Part shown: positions 1 to 8,089 of the stretch, one piece after another
How positions within the stretch are numbered: the stretch's first letter is position 1
Layout: every line of letters starts with the position of its first letter
Source: Aliarcobacter sp.
GTDB taxonomy: Bacteria; Campylobacterota; Campylobacteria; Campylobacterales; Arcobacteraceae
Reading direction: 5' to 3'
NCBI GenBank assembly: GCA_028690445.1
Contig: JAQVBE010000007.1
Span: forward strand, 85,985-149,984
Length of the DNA: 64,000 nucleotides
Program-made: the position numbers and the translations under genes
The notes under the pieces: model-generated
What the model was told of the DNA's origin: nothing
Databases searched by the model: none
Seen by the model: the letters and a program-made list of their open reading frames with translations, nothing else

Positions 1-964
1 AAGCATGAATATGTGTAAGTGGAAATCTATGAAGATTTTGCATTGCTTCACGCCATAACTCATCTGTTTCACCGGGATGCCCCACAATAAAATCAGTACC
101 TAAAGCATAACCATTTGAACTTAAAAACTCAAAAAGTTCTAAATCTGATAAGACTTTATTTCTTCTATTCATTATTTGTAACATCTCTTTTGAAGTATGT
201 TGTAATGCAATATGAAGATGTTTTGCCATAAATGGTTCATTTATAAGCTCTTTAAATTCATCATCAATTTGAATAGGCTCAATACTTCCCATTCTAATTC
301 TTCTCACACCTTTTATTAAAGACATTTTTTTAAGAAGTTTTGCCAAAGAAGTGTGTTGTTTTTTTCCGTAACTTCCTACATTTGTTCCTGTTAAAATAAA
401 CTCTCCAAAACCATTTGCAGCTAAAGTTGTAACTTGTTCTAAAATTTTATCTTCTGTATAACTTCTTGCATCTCCTCTTACATAAGGAATAATACAATAT
501 GAACATCTAAAATCACAGCCCTCTTGAATTTTAATAAATGCCCTACTTTTTCCAACAAACTCTTCTACAATAGTTTCATCAATATGAGTTAAATCTCCAG
601 CTTGAAAAAATCTTTCTTCTTTTAGCAAAAGTTCATTAATATTCTCTTTTTCAGAATGACCAAACAAAGAATCAACTTTAGCTTCTTTAAAAAGAGCTTC
701 ACCTTTTGTCCAAACTCCACAACCTGTAAATACAACTCTTGGATCTTTCGGAAGTTTTTTTAAACCACTTATATATCCTCTTGCTGTACTATCAGCACTA
801 TTTGTTACTGTACATGAGTTTATAATGACTACATCCGCTTCAGCTTCTTCTTGTGTTACTTCAAAATCTTTTAGATTACTCATCATAACTTGAGTATCAA
901 AAACATTTGTTCTACATCCAAAAGTTTTAAAATATACTTTTGGTTTATTATGTGAAAAATTCAT
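1..964 (-). CDS. mtaB: tRNA threonylcarbamoyladenosine methylthiotransferase MtaB (3' end outside window)
   Basis: Not in the ORF track because it runs off the left edge. Reading the minus strand from the ATG at 964 gives a radical-SAM methylthiotransferase that would add the methylthio group to t6A37 of tRNAs decoding ANN codons. The N-terminal domain starts with KVYFKTFGCRTNVFD and carries the INSCTVTN cysteine motif; the radical-SAM cluster CDFRCSYC follows near residue 145. About 320 residues are visible, so the C-terminal part, including any TRAM domain, is missing. FGCRTN and the spacing favour MtaB over MiaB or RimO. The gene is downstream of mscS and aroB with a short gap, the same order as in Campylobacter jejuni, and is probably co-transcribed with them. 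Confidence 0.9.
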   Translation of the reverse strand, partial: MNFSHNKPKVYFKTFGCRTNVFDTQVMMSNLKDFEVTQEEAEADVVIINSCTVTNSADSTARGYISGLKKLPKDPRVVFTGCGVWTKGEALFKEAKVDSLFGHSEKENINELLLKEERFFQAGDLTHIDETIVEEFVGKSRAFIKIQEGCDFRCSYCIIPYVRGDARSYTEDKILEQVTTLAANGFGEFILTGTNVGSYGKKQHTSLAKLLKKMSLIKGVRRIRMGSIEPIQIDDEFKELINEPFMAKHLHIALQHTSKEMLQIMNRRNKVLSDLELFEFLSSNGYALGTDFIVGHPGETDELWREAMQNLHRFPLTHIHA

Positions 965-982
965 TAATATTTATTTCCTAAT

Positions 983-2731
983 TTATCTTTGTATAATTTC
1001 ATCTTCCAAATCTTTTGGAAGATTTTTTCTTTTCATAGCAGGTCCATAAGCATTATCTGTTCTATTAATATTAATTTGTTGAGTAGGATAAGCAATATGA
1101 ATATCATTTTCTCTCATAAATGCATCTAAAATCTCTGTACTAATTGTACTTCTTAAAACTAATGCCGCATAAGAATTTGTTAGATACCAAGAAGATATTA
1201 CAATACCTTGAGGTTCAACAAAAGTAAATACTCTAGGTTCTACTCCTGTTGCACGTAACTGATATTTATTTCTCATTTTAGATAACTGTTTTCTAGTAAT
1301 ATCAGTATAACCTTTTGAATAATGCTTTAAAATATCTCTTGCAATTTTTTGAGCTTTTTTATGATTTGAATCAAAAGTAATAGTAATATCAATTCCATCC
1401 CAAACTGTTCTTAAACCAGAGTGTGTATAGTTAGCTATAAGCTCTGAAAAAATATAGTTATTTGGAATAAAAAAAATTCTTCCACTTCTTCTATTTACCA
1501 TATAAGAAGTCAAAGTAATATCTTCTCTAATAGTTATTTTAAATAAAGAAATATCTAAAACATCTCCAACAGTTTCAACATTACCTTTATTTACTTTTAT
1601 TCTATCTCCAACTTGAATTGAGCCAGATGTTACAATAACCATCCAACCAAAAATAGACATAAACCAATCTTTTAAAGCAATTGCAATACCTGCTGATGCA
1701 AATCCTAAGATTGTTACAAGATATGAAACATTATCTATATATGAAAATAAAATAAGCATTACAATTAAAAATACTAAAGTAAAATTAATTATTTTATTTA
1801 TCATATAATAATTCTCGTTTTGAGAAAAATATCTTTTTAAAGCTAATTTTACTAAAAATGCAATTACTGATAAAATCATAATTATTATAAAAATAACAAC
1901 CATTTTTTGAACTTGTTGAGATATTTGGCTTTTAATCTCCAAAATAACTTGTTCAATTTTTCTTGTATATACCTCTTCAGTTGTAGATACAATTTCTAGA
2001 ATCATTACAAAATCTTTTTTTTCTTTATCCAAAAAAGTAATTTTTTCTTTATATTCGGGTTTTAAGTCTAAATTAAATAATTCTAAATATAAAAGTAACT
2101 CTTCATCCAATTTTATGGTCAAATAATCAATATCTGATTCTAAAGTTTTAAATGTTTTTTTGTTATTCTCTAATTTTTTTATCTGAGATAATGCATTAAT
2201 TATTCCAAAAGGATTTGTAATATTTTCATATTTTTCAATCTCAGGGGGATTTATAAGCCCACCTATAGGTGAACCTTTGTACTCATCTATTAACTCTAAT
2301 TCATTTTCTTTAACTCTGATTTTATTATGTAATTGATAAGTTTGTTCATCTGTAATATTTGTTTTTCTTTTTAAATTATCTCTCAAAACCGCAAGTTCTG
2401 TTGAAATTTTACTATATGCAAGATAGTTAGAATATCTTTTTAATAAAATATTATCTTTTAATTCAAGATCAATTTTTGAAATAGCATCAATTAAAGTATT
2501 GATTTGAGCTATATTTTCTAAATCTTGCTCTTTACTTTTTAAACCTTCAAGTTCTTGATTTTTTTTAATTTCTAGTTCTTTTTGAGCTTCTTCATATTTA
2601 TCATTTATGATTTTTTGCTCAATTTGTTTAACTTCTGCTTTATCGTTTTTATCAAGCGTTGAAATATTATTACTTACAGCAGCCCATAAAAAACAATTAA
2701 TAAATAGTAATAATGCTAATTTTTTAATCAA
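983..2731 (-). CDS. MscS-family mechanosensitive ion channel
   Basis: Inner-membrane channel expected to open on membrane tension and release solutes. The 582-residue protein has an N-terminal signal peptide (MIKKLALLLFINCFLWAA), a long charged coiled-coil periplasmic region to about residue 270, then three hydrophobic segments (about 275-380) whose last is the pore helix with GFASAGIAIALKDW. After it comes the MscS beta-domain motif SIQVGDRIKV. The start is TTG at 2731, one base after the aroB stop, so translation is probably coupled to aroB. It is twice the length of E. coli MscS because of the periplasmic extension, as in the MscK-like or medium-sized MscS homologues of Campylobacterota. 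The exact subfamily is uncertain. Confidence 0.88.
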   Translation of the reverse strand: MIKKLALLLFINCFLWAAVSNNISTLDKNDKAEVKQIEQKIINDKYEEAQKELEIKKNQELEGLKSKEQDLENIAQINTLIDAISKIDLELKDNILLKRYSNYLAYSKISTELAVLRDNLKRKTNITDEQTYQLHNKIRVKENELELIDEYKGSPIGGLINPPEIEKYENITNPFGIINALSQIKKLENNKKTFKTLESDIDYLTIKLDEELLLYLELFNLDLKPEYKEKITFLDKEKKDFVMILEIVSTTEEVYTRKIEQVILEIKSQISQQVQKMVVIFIIIMILSVIAFLVKLALKRYFSQNENYYMINKIINFTLVFLIVMLILFSYIDNVSYLVTILGFASAGIAIALKDWFMSIFGWMVIVTSGSIQVGDRIKVNKGNVETVGDVLDISLFKITIREDITLTSYMVNRRSGRIFFIPNNYIFSELIANYTHSGLRTVWDGIDITITFDSNHKKAQKIARDILKHYSKGYTDITRKQLSKMRNKYQLRATGVEPRVFTFVEPQGIVISSWYLTNSYAALVLRSTISTEILDAFMRENDIHIAYPTQQININRTDNAYGPAMKRKNLPKDLEDEIIQR

Positions 2732-2732
2732 T

Positions 2733-3767
2733 TTAAAAACCTTTTAATATTTTTATAACATCATCTTTTGTAACTTCATTAGTGATTTTGCAATCACCAA
2801 TACCAACTGGAAGAATAAATTTAATTTTATTATCCAATGACTTTTTATCTAAGAAAAAATGTTCATAAAAGTCTTCCACATCTTTGATTTTATAAGTTGT
2901 TGGAATATCATATTTTTCTAATAAATTTTTTACTCTTAACTCTTCATCTTTACTCATAAGTCCTAATTTTACAGCCAATGCATTTGCCATACACATACCA
3001 ATTCCCACAGCTTCACCATGTAAATATGTATCATAATTTGTTTCATTTTCAATAACATGACCAAAAGTATGACCATAATTTAAAGCAGCCCTAATTCCCA
3101 ACTCTTTTTCATCTTGCGAAACTACATCTGCTTTTGTTTGAACAGATTTAGCAATTGCAATTCTAATATTTTCATCTGTTGTTAAATCGTTTTGTTCTAA
3201 CCACTCAAAAAAATCTTTGTTAAAAGTCACAGCCATTTTTACAATTTCAGCAACTCCTGCTCCAAACTCTCTTTTTGGAAGAGTTTTTAAGAAATTTGGG
3301 TCTATATAAACTGCAATTGGTTGATGAAAGGCACCAACTAAATTTTTTCCAAATTTATTGTTTATTCCTGTTTTTCCACCAACACTTGCATCAACTTGAG
3401 AAAGTAAAGTTGTAGGAATTTGAACAAAATCAATACCTCTTTGATAAATAGAAGCTGCAAATCCAGTCATATCTCCAATAACACCACCACCAAAAGCAAT
3501 AAGTAGAGATTTTCTATCAAGTCTTTGAGTAAAACAGTGAGCTAACATATCTTCAATTGTTTGCATATGTTTATACTCTTCACCATCAGGAATTGTACAA
3601 ACACTAAGCTCTCGTGCTTTTATTTTTGTTTTTAAATACTCCAAATGAAATCCACTAACAGTTGGATTTGTAATAATCACAACTTTTCTATCAAAATATA
3701 GTTCGTTTAATTCATCTATAAAAATTTCATAAGAGTTATCATGGGGTAAAGTAATTTTAACAGTCAT
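2733..3767 (-). CDS. aroB: 3-dehydroquinate synthase
   Basis: Second step of the shikimate pathway: NAD- and metal-dependent cyclisation of DAHP to 3-dehydroquinate in the cytoplasm. At 344 residues it is the normal length. Visible family motifs are the dinucleotide-binding GGGVIGDMTGFAAS (about residue 95), the QIPTTLLSQVDASVGGKTG segment, and metal-ligand histidines in YGHTFGHVIE and LHGEAVGIGM. It is the first gene of a minus-strand operon with mscS and mtaB and is divergent from the DEAD-box helicase gene. ATG start at 3767. Nothing in the sequence suggests loss of function. Confidence 0.96.
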   Translation of the reverse strand: MTVKITLPHDNSYEIFIDELNELYFDRKVVIITNPTVSGFHLEYLKTKIKARELSVCTIPDGEEYKHMQTIEDMLAHCFTQRLDRKSLLIAFGGGVIGDMTGFAASIYQRGIDFVQIPTTLLSQVDASVGGKTGINNKFGKNLVGAFHQPIAVYIDPNFLKTLPKREFGAGVAEIVKMAVTFNKDFFEWLEQNDLTTDENIRIAIAKSVQTKADVVSQDEKELGIRAALNYGHTFGHVIENETNYDTYLHGEAVGIGMCMANALAVKLGLMSKDEELRVKNLLEKYDIPTTYKIKDVEDFYEHFFLDKKSLDNKIKFILPVGIGDCKITNEVTKDDVIKILKGF

Positions 3768-3827
3768 TTTATCTATCCAAATATTTATTTAATAAGGATT
3801 TTATATTAGCCAAAAAAAACTAAAAGA

Positions 3828-3887
3828 AGGTTAAAAAGCCTTTTAACTTAATTCTGTTAAATTAGTTTAAGTAAAACTTAAACTAAT
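3828..3887. repeat. Two hairpins in the aroB/helicase divergent spacer
   Basis: Two adjacent inverted repeats lie between the divergent genes. The first (3828-3849) has arms GTTAAAA/TTTTAAC around AGCC. The second (3861-3887) is perfect, with 12-base arms ATTAGTTTAAGT/ACTTAAACTAAT and a 3-base centre. The second ends 11 bases before a TATAAT box, so it covers the -35 region of the helicase promoter. It could be an operator for a dimeric regulator. No binding protein can be named. Confidence 0.5.
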
Positions 3888-3898
3888 CTACTTTTGGA

Positions 3899-3904
3899 TA
3901 TAAT
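3899..3904 (+). promoter_or_regulatory. Probable -10 box of the DEAD-box helicase gene
   Basis: TATAAT 48 bases before the ATG, followed by an AAGGA ribosome-binding site further down. Campylobacterota promoters often have a clear -10 and a weak -35, which fits here. The predicted start of transcription would be near 3911. Confidence 0.55.
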
Positions 3905-3951
3905 AAGTAAAATTAAGATTAAAAGGAAACATTATTAAAACTTTTACATCA

Positions 3952-5244
3952 ATGAACTTAGATGAAAAAATCATCAATGCTTTAAAAGATTTAAATTACG
4001 AAGAAGCTACGGAAATACAAAAAAAAGCTATTCCAATTGCTTTGAAAAAAAGAGATATTCTAGCAGCTGCACAAAGTGGAACAGGTAAAACTGCTGCTTT
4101 TTTATTACCAATATTAACAGAACTATTAGCGAATAAACAAGCAAACAAACCAATTCTTAGAGCTTTGATTTTAGTTCCAACAAGAGAATTAGCAACTCAA
4201 ATATCAAAAGCAGTTAATGACTTCTCAAAATATATGGAAGTAGAATCACTAGCGATGGTTGGTGGAGTTTCAACAAAAGACCAAGAGAAAAAAATAGCAA
4301 AAGGTCTTGGTATTCTAGTTGCAACATCTGGAAGATTAATGGAACATTTAAAAAATGGAACTGTTGATTTATCAAGCGTTACAACTGTTGTAATTGACGA
4401 AGTTGATACTATGCTTGATATGGGATTTTTAGAAGATATTGAAAAAATACTTCCAAGTGTTGGTCCCAAAAGACAAATAATGATGTTCTCTGCAACTATG
4501 AATCAAAATGTTAAAAAACTTGCAAAAGAGTTTTTAACAGATCCAATTGTAATTGAAGTTGCACAACAAAGATCAGCTGTAAAAATCATCGACCAACAAA
4601 TTGTTTTAGTTGATGAAGCAAATAAAGCAGCTGCATTATCTTATATTATTGGTTCAAGAAACTATTCTCAAGTTTTAGTTTTTGTAAATATGAAAATTGA
4701 AGCTGATACTTTAGTAGAACATTTAGAATTAGACGGTCTTCCAGCTGGTTGTATTCATGGTGATATTAGACAAACAGCACGGGCTAAAGTTATGAGAAAA
4801 TTCAAATCAGGTGATATTAGAGTTTTAGTTGCAACTGATATTGCAGCGCGTGGAATTGATATAGAACTTTTACCAATAGTTGTAAATTATTCTCTTCCTG
4901 AAACTGTAACTGATTATACACATAGAATTGGAAGGACTGGACGAGCTGGAAATCCAGGAATTGCTTTGACATTATTAAGTGTTAAAGATTATAAAATGAT
5001 GATTGATATTGAAAAAGAGTTAATTATCAATATTCCAAGAACAGAAGTTGAAGGTTTTGAAGCAACAGAAAAAAAACCAAGACTATTCAAAGCAAGACCA
5101 AAACAACTAAGTGTAAAAAAAGCTGAAGCTGGAAAAATAGCTAAAAAAACAGGTTATGCAAAAACAAATGCTCCTGAAAAAAAACCTGCCAAAAAGAAAA
5201 AAACTACTAAAAGAGATGATAATAGAAGTTTTGGGAAAAAATAA
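3952..5244 (+). CDS. DEAD-box ATP-dependent RNA helicase (DEVD variant)
   Basis: RNA helicase for unwinding structured RNA in ribosome assembly or mRNA decay. Both RecA-like domains are present: Q-motif region at the N-terminus, motif I AQSGTGKTAAF, Ia PTRELATQI, II, III FSATM, V TDIAARGIDI, VI HRIGRTGRAG. Motif II reads DEVD rather than DEAD, a conservative change that keeps the catalytic acidic residues. A lysine-rich tail (about residues 370-430, repeats of AKK and KKK) probably binds RNA non-specifically. The RhlE/DeaD group cannot be settled without alignment. A second helicase of this family lies at 60.7-62.0 kb with a canonical DEAD. An IS256 element begins 23 bases downstream of the stop. 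Confidence 0.93.
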   Translation: MNLDEKIINALKDLNYEEATEIQKKAIPIALKKRDILAAAQSGTGKTAAFLLPILTELLANKQANKPILRALILVPTRELATQISKAVNDFSKYMEVESLAMVGGVSTKDQEKKIAKGLGILVATSGRLMEHLKNGTVDLSSVTTVVIDEVDTMLDMGFLEDIEKILPSVGPKRQIMMFSATMNQNVKKLAKEFLTDPIVIEVAQQRSAVKIIDQQIVLVDEANKAAALSYIIGSRNYSQVLVFVNMKIEADTLVEHLELDGLPAGCIHGDIRQTARAKVMRKFKSGDIRVLVATDIAARGIDIELLPIVVNYSLPETVTDYTHRIGRTGRAGNPGIALTLLSVKDYKMMIDIEKELIINIPRTEVEGFEATEKKPRLFKARPKQLSVKKAEAGKIAKKTGYAKTNAPEKKPAKKKKTTKRDDNRSFGKK

Positions 5245-5267
5245 GGAAAAAGAGAGTTTTTCTTTTT

Positions 5268-6566
5268 GGGACTGTTCAAAAATCTGTGTCAACCTGGTAA
5301 AATAAGAAATACCAAAGGACACACAGATGAATATAGAGATAGATGTTGAACAGTTTGCTAAAAATATAAAAGCTGGTAAAAGTATCGGTGGAAAAGATGG
5401 AGCATTAAGCTTTTTAATTAAACAATTAACAGAAGCTGCACTTGCAGCTGAAATAGATTCTCACTTAACACAAGACTTAGATAAAAATCGTAAAAATGGT
5501 TATTCTACAAAAACTATGAAAAGTGAACATGGTTCATTTGAACTTGATGTTCCAAGAGATAGAAATGGTTCGTTTGAACCAGAAATTGTTAAGAAGAATC
5601 AAACAAGTATGACAGGTGAAATAGAAGATAAAATACTTTCATTGTATGCTCTTGGAAATTCTTATTCCCAAATATCACAAGCAATAGAAGATTTCTATGG
5701 TGTAGGTTTCTCTAAAGCCACTATAAGTGCAGTTACTGATAAAATAATACCAATGCTTCAAGAATGGAAAATAAAACCTTTAGAAGAAGTATATCCTTTC
5801 GTATTTTTAGATGCCATTCATTACAAAGTCAAAGAAGATGGGAAATATATATCTAAAGCTTTTTATACTGTCTTAGGTGTAAGAGTTGATGATAAAAAAG
5901 AAATACTAGGTCTTTACTTGAATGAAAGTGAAGGAGCGAAATTTTGGCTACAAGTTCTAACAGATTTACAGAATCGTGGTGTTCAAGATATTCTAATAGC
6001 TTCAGTTGATGGACTAAAAGGCTTTCCAGAAGCTATAAACTCAGTATTTCCGAATACTGAAGTGCAACTTTGTATAGTTCATCAAATAAGAAATAGTTTA
6101 AGATTTATAGGATCAGCTAATCAAAAACAATTTGCGAAAGAATTAAAATTAGTTTATCAAGCTTTTACAAAAGAAGAAGCTCAAATTGAACTGGATAAAC
6201 TTGAAGAAAGATGGGGTAAAAAATATCCTATAGTTTTTACTTCATGGAGAAATAAATGGGAAAATTTAAAATATCCAGAAGATATAAGAAAAGTAATTTA
6301 TACAACAAATATAATTGAATCAGTACATAGACAATTTAGAACTTTAACTAAGACGAAGGGTGCATTTCCAAATGATAGTTCTTTACTAAAACTACTTTTT
6401 ATGGGAATTCAAAATGCTTCAAAAAAGTGGACAATGCCAGTTATAAATTGGAGTTTAACAATTTCTCAACTCTCAATATACTTTGAGGGAAGACTAGATA
6501 AAACATTAAATTTATGATAAAATCTTAGGAATTACCAGATGCTGACACAGATTACTGAACACTCCC
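5268..6566 (+). mobile_element. IS256-family insertion sequence, apparently complete
   Basis: About 1.3 kb with one transposase ORF. The ends form imperfect inverted repeats of about 25 bases: GGGACTGTTCAAAAATCTGT on the left, and GGGAGTGTTCAGTAATCTGT on the complement of the right. No 8-9 base target duplication is visible: the flanks are TTCTTTTT on the left and ATTTATTA on the right. So the copy may be old, or its flanks may have been exchanged by recombination with another copy. A closely related left end occurs at 63875. Confidence 0.85.
5327..6517 (+). CDS. IS256-family transposase
   Basis: Cut-and-paste transposase of the Mutator/IS256 group, 396 residues, the usual length. The N-terminus (FAKNIKAGKSIGGKDGALSF) matches the conserved opening of the family. 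The DDE catalytic residues can be placed: Asp in FLDAIHYKVK (about residue 160), Asp in ASVDGLKGFPEAI (about 226), and Glu in YTTNIIESVHRQFR (about 330). The intervening LCIVHQIRNSLRF block is also typical. No frameshift or stop is seen, so the gene may be active. ATG follows an AAAGGA site within the element. Confidence 0.95.
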   Translation: MNIEIDVEQFAKNIKAGKSIGGKDGALSFLIKQLTEAALAAEIDSHLTQDLDKNRKNGYSTKTMKSEHGSFELDVPRDRNGSFEPEIVKKNQTSMTGEIEDKILSLYALGNSYSQISQAIEDFYGVGFSKATISAVTDKIIPMLQEWKIKPLEEVYPFVFLDAIHYKVKEDGKYISKAFYTVLGVRVDDKKEILGLYLNESEGAKFWLQVLTDLQNRGVQDILIASVDGLKGFPEAINSVFPNTEVQLCIVHQIRNSLRFIGSANQKQFAKELKLVYQAFTKEEAQIELDKLEERWGKKYPIVFTSWRNKWENLKYPEDIRKVIYTTNIIESVHRQFRTLTKTKGAFPNDSSLLKLLFMGIQNASKKWTMPVINWSLTISQLSIYFEGRLDKTLNL

Positions 6567-6571
6567 ATTTA

Positions 6572-6841
6572 TTAACTCTTTTTGTGTCTTTTATTCCATT
6601 CTTCCTCTAATTTCATTCTTTTTTCTTCTTCCTCTGTCCCTTTACTTGGAATCCATTCATAATTAGGGTCAGGAATAAATGTTATACCAGAACCACCTAT
6701 TGAAGCATTTGCAATAGAAGATATTAACCATCCACCAAATACTTTGGCTCTTGCAACATATTGAGGTCTTCCATCTCCTCTATTATCTAACTCTTCCCAA
6801 ATTAAAGCTCCTACATATTCTTTTGATGAAAAAATTCCCAT
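6572..6841 (-). CDS. Hypothetical 89-residue protein
   Basis: I do not recognise a family. The protein is mixed: a central glycine-rich hydrophobic patch (FGGWLISSIANASIGGSG), followed by FIPDPNYEW and a highly charged C-terminus rich in Glu and Lys. There is no signal peptide. ATG at 6841 is preceded by AAAGGA, a good ribosome-binding site. Its stop codon lies 5 bases beyond the IS256 right repeat, so the insertion just misses or possibly trims the gene. It is upstream-adjacent to the toxin-antitoxin pair on the same strand, with a 41-base gap from higA, so it may be expressed from the same transcript. Confidence 0.55.
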   Translation of the reverse strand: MGIFSSKEYVGALIWEELDNRGDGRPQYVARAKVFGGWLISSIANASIGGSGITFIPDPNYEWIPSKGTEEEEKRMKLEEEWNKRHKKS

Positions 6842-6882
6842 CTTTATTTTTCCTTTTAAATATTCTAAATTTAAATATATTT

Positions 6883-7248
6883 CTAATTAATTGCTATTTT
6901 ACCAAATAAACTTTCAAATGGAATTTTTAATTGATCATGTAAGTTTTTTATCATTTCAACAGTTAATTTTCTTTGTCCATTTAAAATTTTTGAAACAACT
7001 GCACTATCACCAATAATTGGTATTAAATCTTTTTGTTTTAGATCTTCTTGTTCCATTCTAAATTTTATTGCAGATATTGGATCTGGTGCATCTATAAAGT
7101 AATGTTTTTCTTCATAGCTCTCAACTAAAGTTACTAAAATTTCTAGTTCATCAAATTCTTCTGTATCAGGTTCTACATCCATTAAAATATCAATTCTTTG
7201 TAAAGTAGTTTCATAATCATCTTCTGTTCTTATTGGCTTAATTATCAT
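6883..7248 (-). CDS. higA: HigA-type antitoxin, XRE-like helix-turn-helix protein
   Basis: Antitoxin and autorepressor of a type II toxin-antitoxin pair. The N-terminal half is acidic (DILMDVEPDTEEFDELE) and contains the AIKFRMEQEDLKQKDL segment typical of HigA proteins. The helix-turn-helix follows (IIGDSAVVSKILNGQRKLT, about residues 80-100). At 121 residues it has the length of the HigA subgroup paired with the RNA-binding HigB_toxin family. It is the downstream gene of the pair, with a 10-base gap, giving the toxin-first order usual for HigBA. It probably binds the palindrome at 7576-7596. Confidence 0.85.
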   Translation of the reverse strand: MIIKPIRTEDDYETTLQRIDILMDVEPDTEEFDELEILVTLVESYEEKHYFIDAPDPISAIKFRMEQEDLKQKDLIPIIGDSAVVSKILNGQRKLTVEMIKNLHDQLKIPFESLFGKIAIN

Positions 7249-7258
7249 CTTTATATCC

Positions 7259-7558
7259 TTATATTTCTACTGCATTTATTTTGTCATACTCTTTATGCGT
7301 TCCAATAAATCTTATATATACAACTTTTGCAAAATAATTTATTTTTACTATTAGTCTATACTTATTTCCATATATATTAAATACAACTCTATTATTTCCA
7401 ACCATACTTGCATGACGATATTGTTCTTTTATATCATTTGGAGTTTGCCAATCTGCTTTTATAAGCTCTTTATGCCAAGCTTCTAAAGATTCTTTACTAT
7501 CTTGATATAAAGTTTGTTCATAAAAATCTTTTATTGTTTTTTTAGAAATAATTCTCAT
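7259..7558 (-). CDS. higB: HigB-type toxin, mRNA interferase
   Basis: A 99-residue basic protein of the HigB_toxin group, expected to cleave mRNA on the ribosome when free of antitoxin. The middle motif WQTPNDIKEQYRHASMVG, then NRVVFNIYGNKYRLIVKINY and VYIRFIGTHKEYDKI, are the conserved core. The start is ATG at 7558, just after a palindromic operator. Gene order is toxin then antitoxin. The pair lies between an IS256 copy and tRNA-Glu, a typical accessory location. Confidence 0.85.
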   Translation of the reverse strand: MRIISKKTIKDFYEQTLYQDSKESLEAWHKELIKADWQTPNDIKEQYRHASMVGNNRVVFNIYGNKYRLIVKINYFAKVVYIRFIGTHKEYDKINAVEI

Positions 7559-7575
7559 AGTTGAAGTTTATCAAT

Positions 7576-7596
7576 TTATTGACAATTTGTCAATAA
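7576..7596. promoter_or_regulatory. Palindromic operator of the higBA pair
   Basis: A perfect inverted repeat with 9-base arms (TTATTGACA/TGTCAATAA) and a 3-base centre lies 18 bases upstream of the toxin start. Its size and position fit an autoregulatory HigA site. TTGACA on either strand could also serve as a -35 box, so binding would compete with RNA polymerase. Function is inferred. Confidence 0.6.
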
Positions 7597-7953
7597 TATA
7601 AAATATATAATTCTTTATCAATATATATTTTTTTATAAAAAGAATTACTACAACTGTTGTGTTACTATTTTATTGTACTAAAGTATTGATACTATGTATT
7701 TGTAGAAAATATAATTTTTGGGAGAGCGATTCTATCACAGCTAAAAAGATAAGGTAGTATAAAAATTTTATACCAGGGTAGTTTTTTTAATTATTTTAAG
7801 TGGTATAAGATTTTTATACTAGATATATTTTTTATATACTACTTTTATAAAATAAATTTTACTTAAAGGACACCTTAGGAGACACCTATTAAAGAAATAA
7901 ATCTATCTTAGATATAAAAAACAATATAAATCCCTAAAAATAGTACTTATTAA
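7597..7953. other. Non-coding spacer between higB and tRNA-Glu
   Basis: About 357 bases with no ORF that I can support. It holds the nested inverted repeat described separately. It also holds a tandem-like GGACACC...GAGACACC motif near 7868-7887. No known RNA family was recognised. Confidence 0.5.
7755..7821. repeat. Pair of inverted 21-base palindromic repeats
   Basis: The 21 bases at 7755-7775 (core GTATAAAAATTTTATAC) recur as their reverse complement at 7801-7821 (core GTATAAGATTTTTATAC), with a single mismatch. Each copy is itself nearly palindromic. The 25-base middle is T-rich. The unit could be a two-site operator, a long hairpin in RNA, or the remnant of a small mobile element. Confidence 0.6.
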
Positions 7954-8029
7954 TGGCGACCCCAGCAAGATTCGAACTTGCGTGTTCTGGAGGAAATCCA
8001 GACGTCCTTGGCCACTAGACGACAGGGTC
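7954..8029 (-). tRNA. tRNA-Glu (anticodon TTC)
   Basis: On the minus strand the 76 bases fold as a class I tRNA. The acceptor GACCCTG pairs with TGGGGTC and an encoded CCA ends the gene. The D arm contains GTCTAGTGGCCAAGGAC, the anticodon arm is TCTGG-ATTTCCT-CCAGA, and the T arm is GCAAG-TTCGAAT-CTTGC. The loop places TTC at positions 34-36, so it decodes GAA/GAG. The D-arm sequence is typical of bacterial tRNA-Glu. Confidence 0.95.
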
Positions 8030-8089
8030 ATTTTTTTTAGGAATGAGATTATATTTTAGTTTGAGTTTGTTTTTGCTTAAAACTGATTA

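Noticed and set aside
5258-6584. TCTTTTTG flanking the IS256 copy as a target duplication
   Set aside because: The right copy is about 11 bases beyond the inverted repeat, and the motif is simple T-rich sequence common here.
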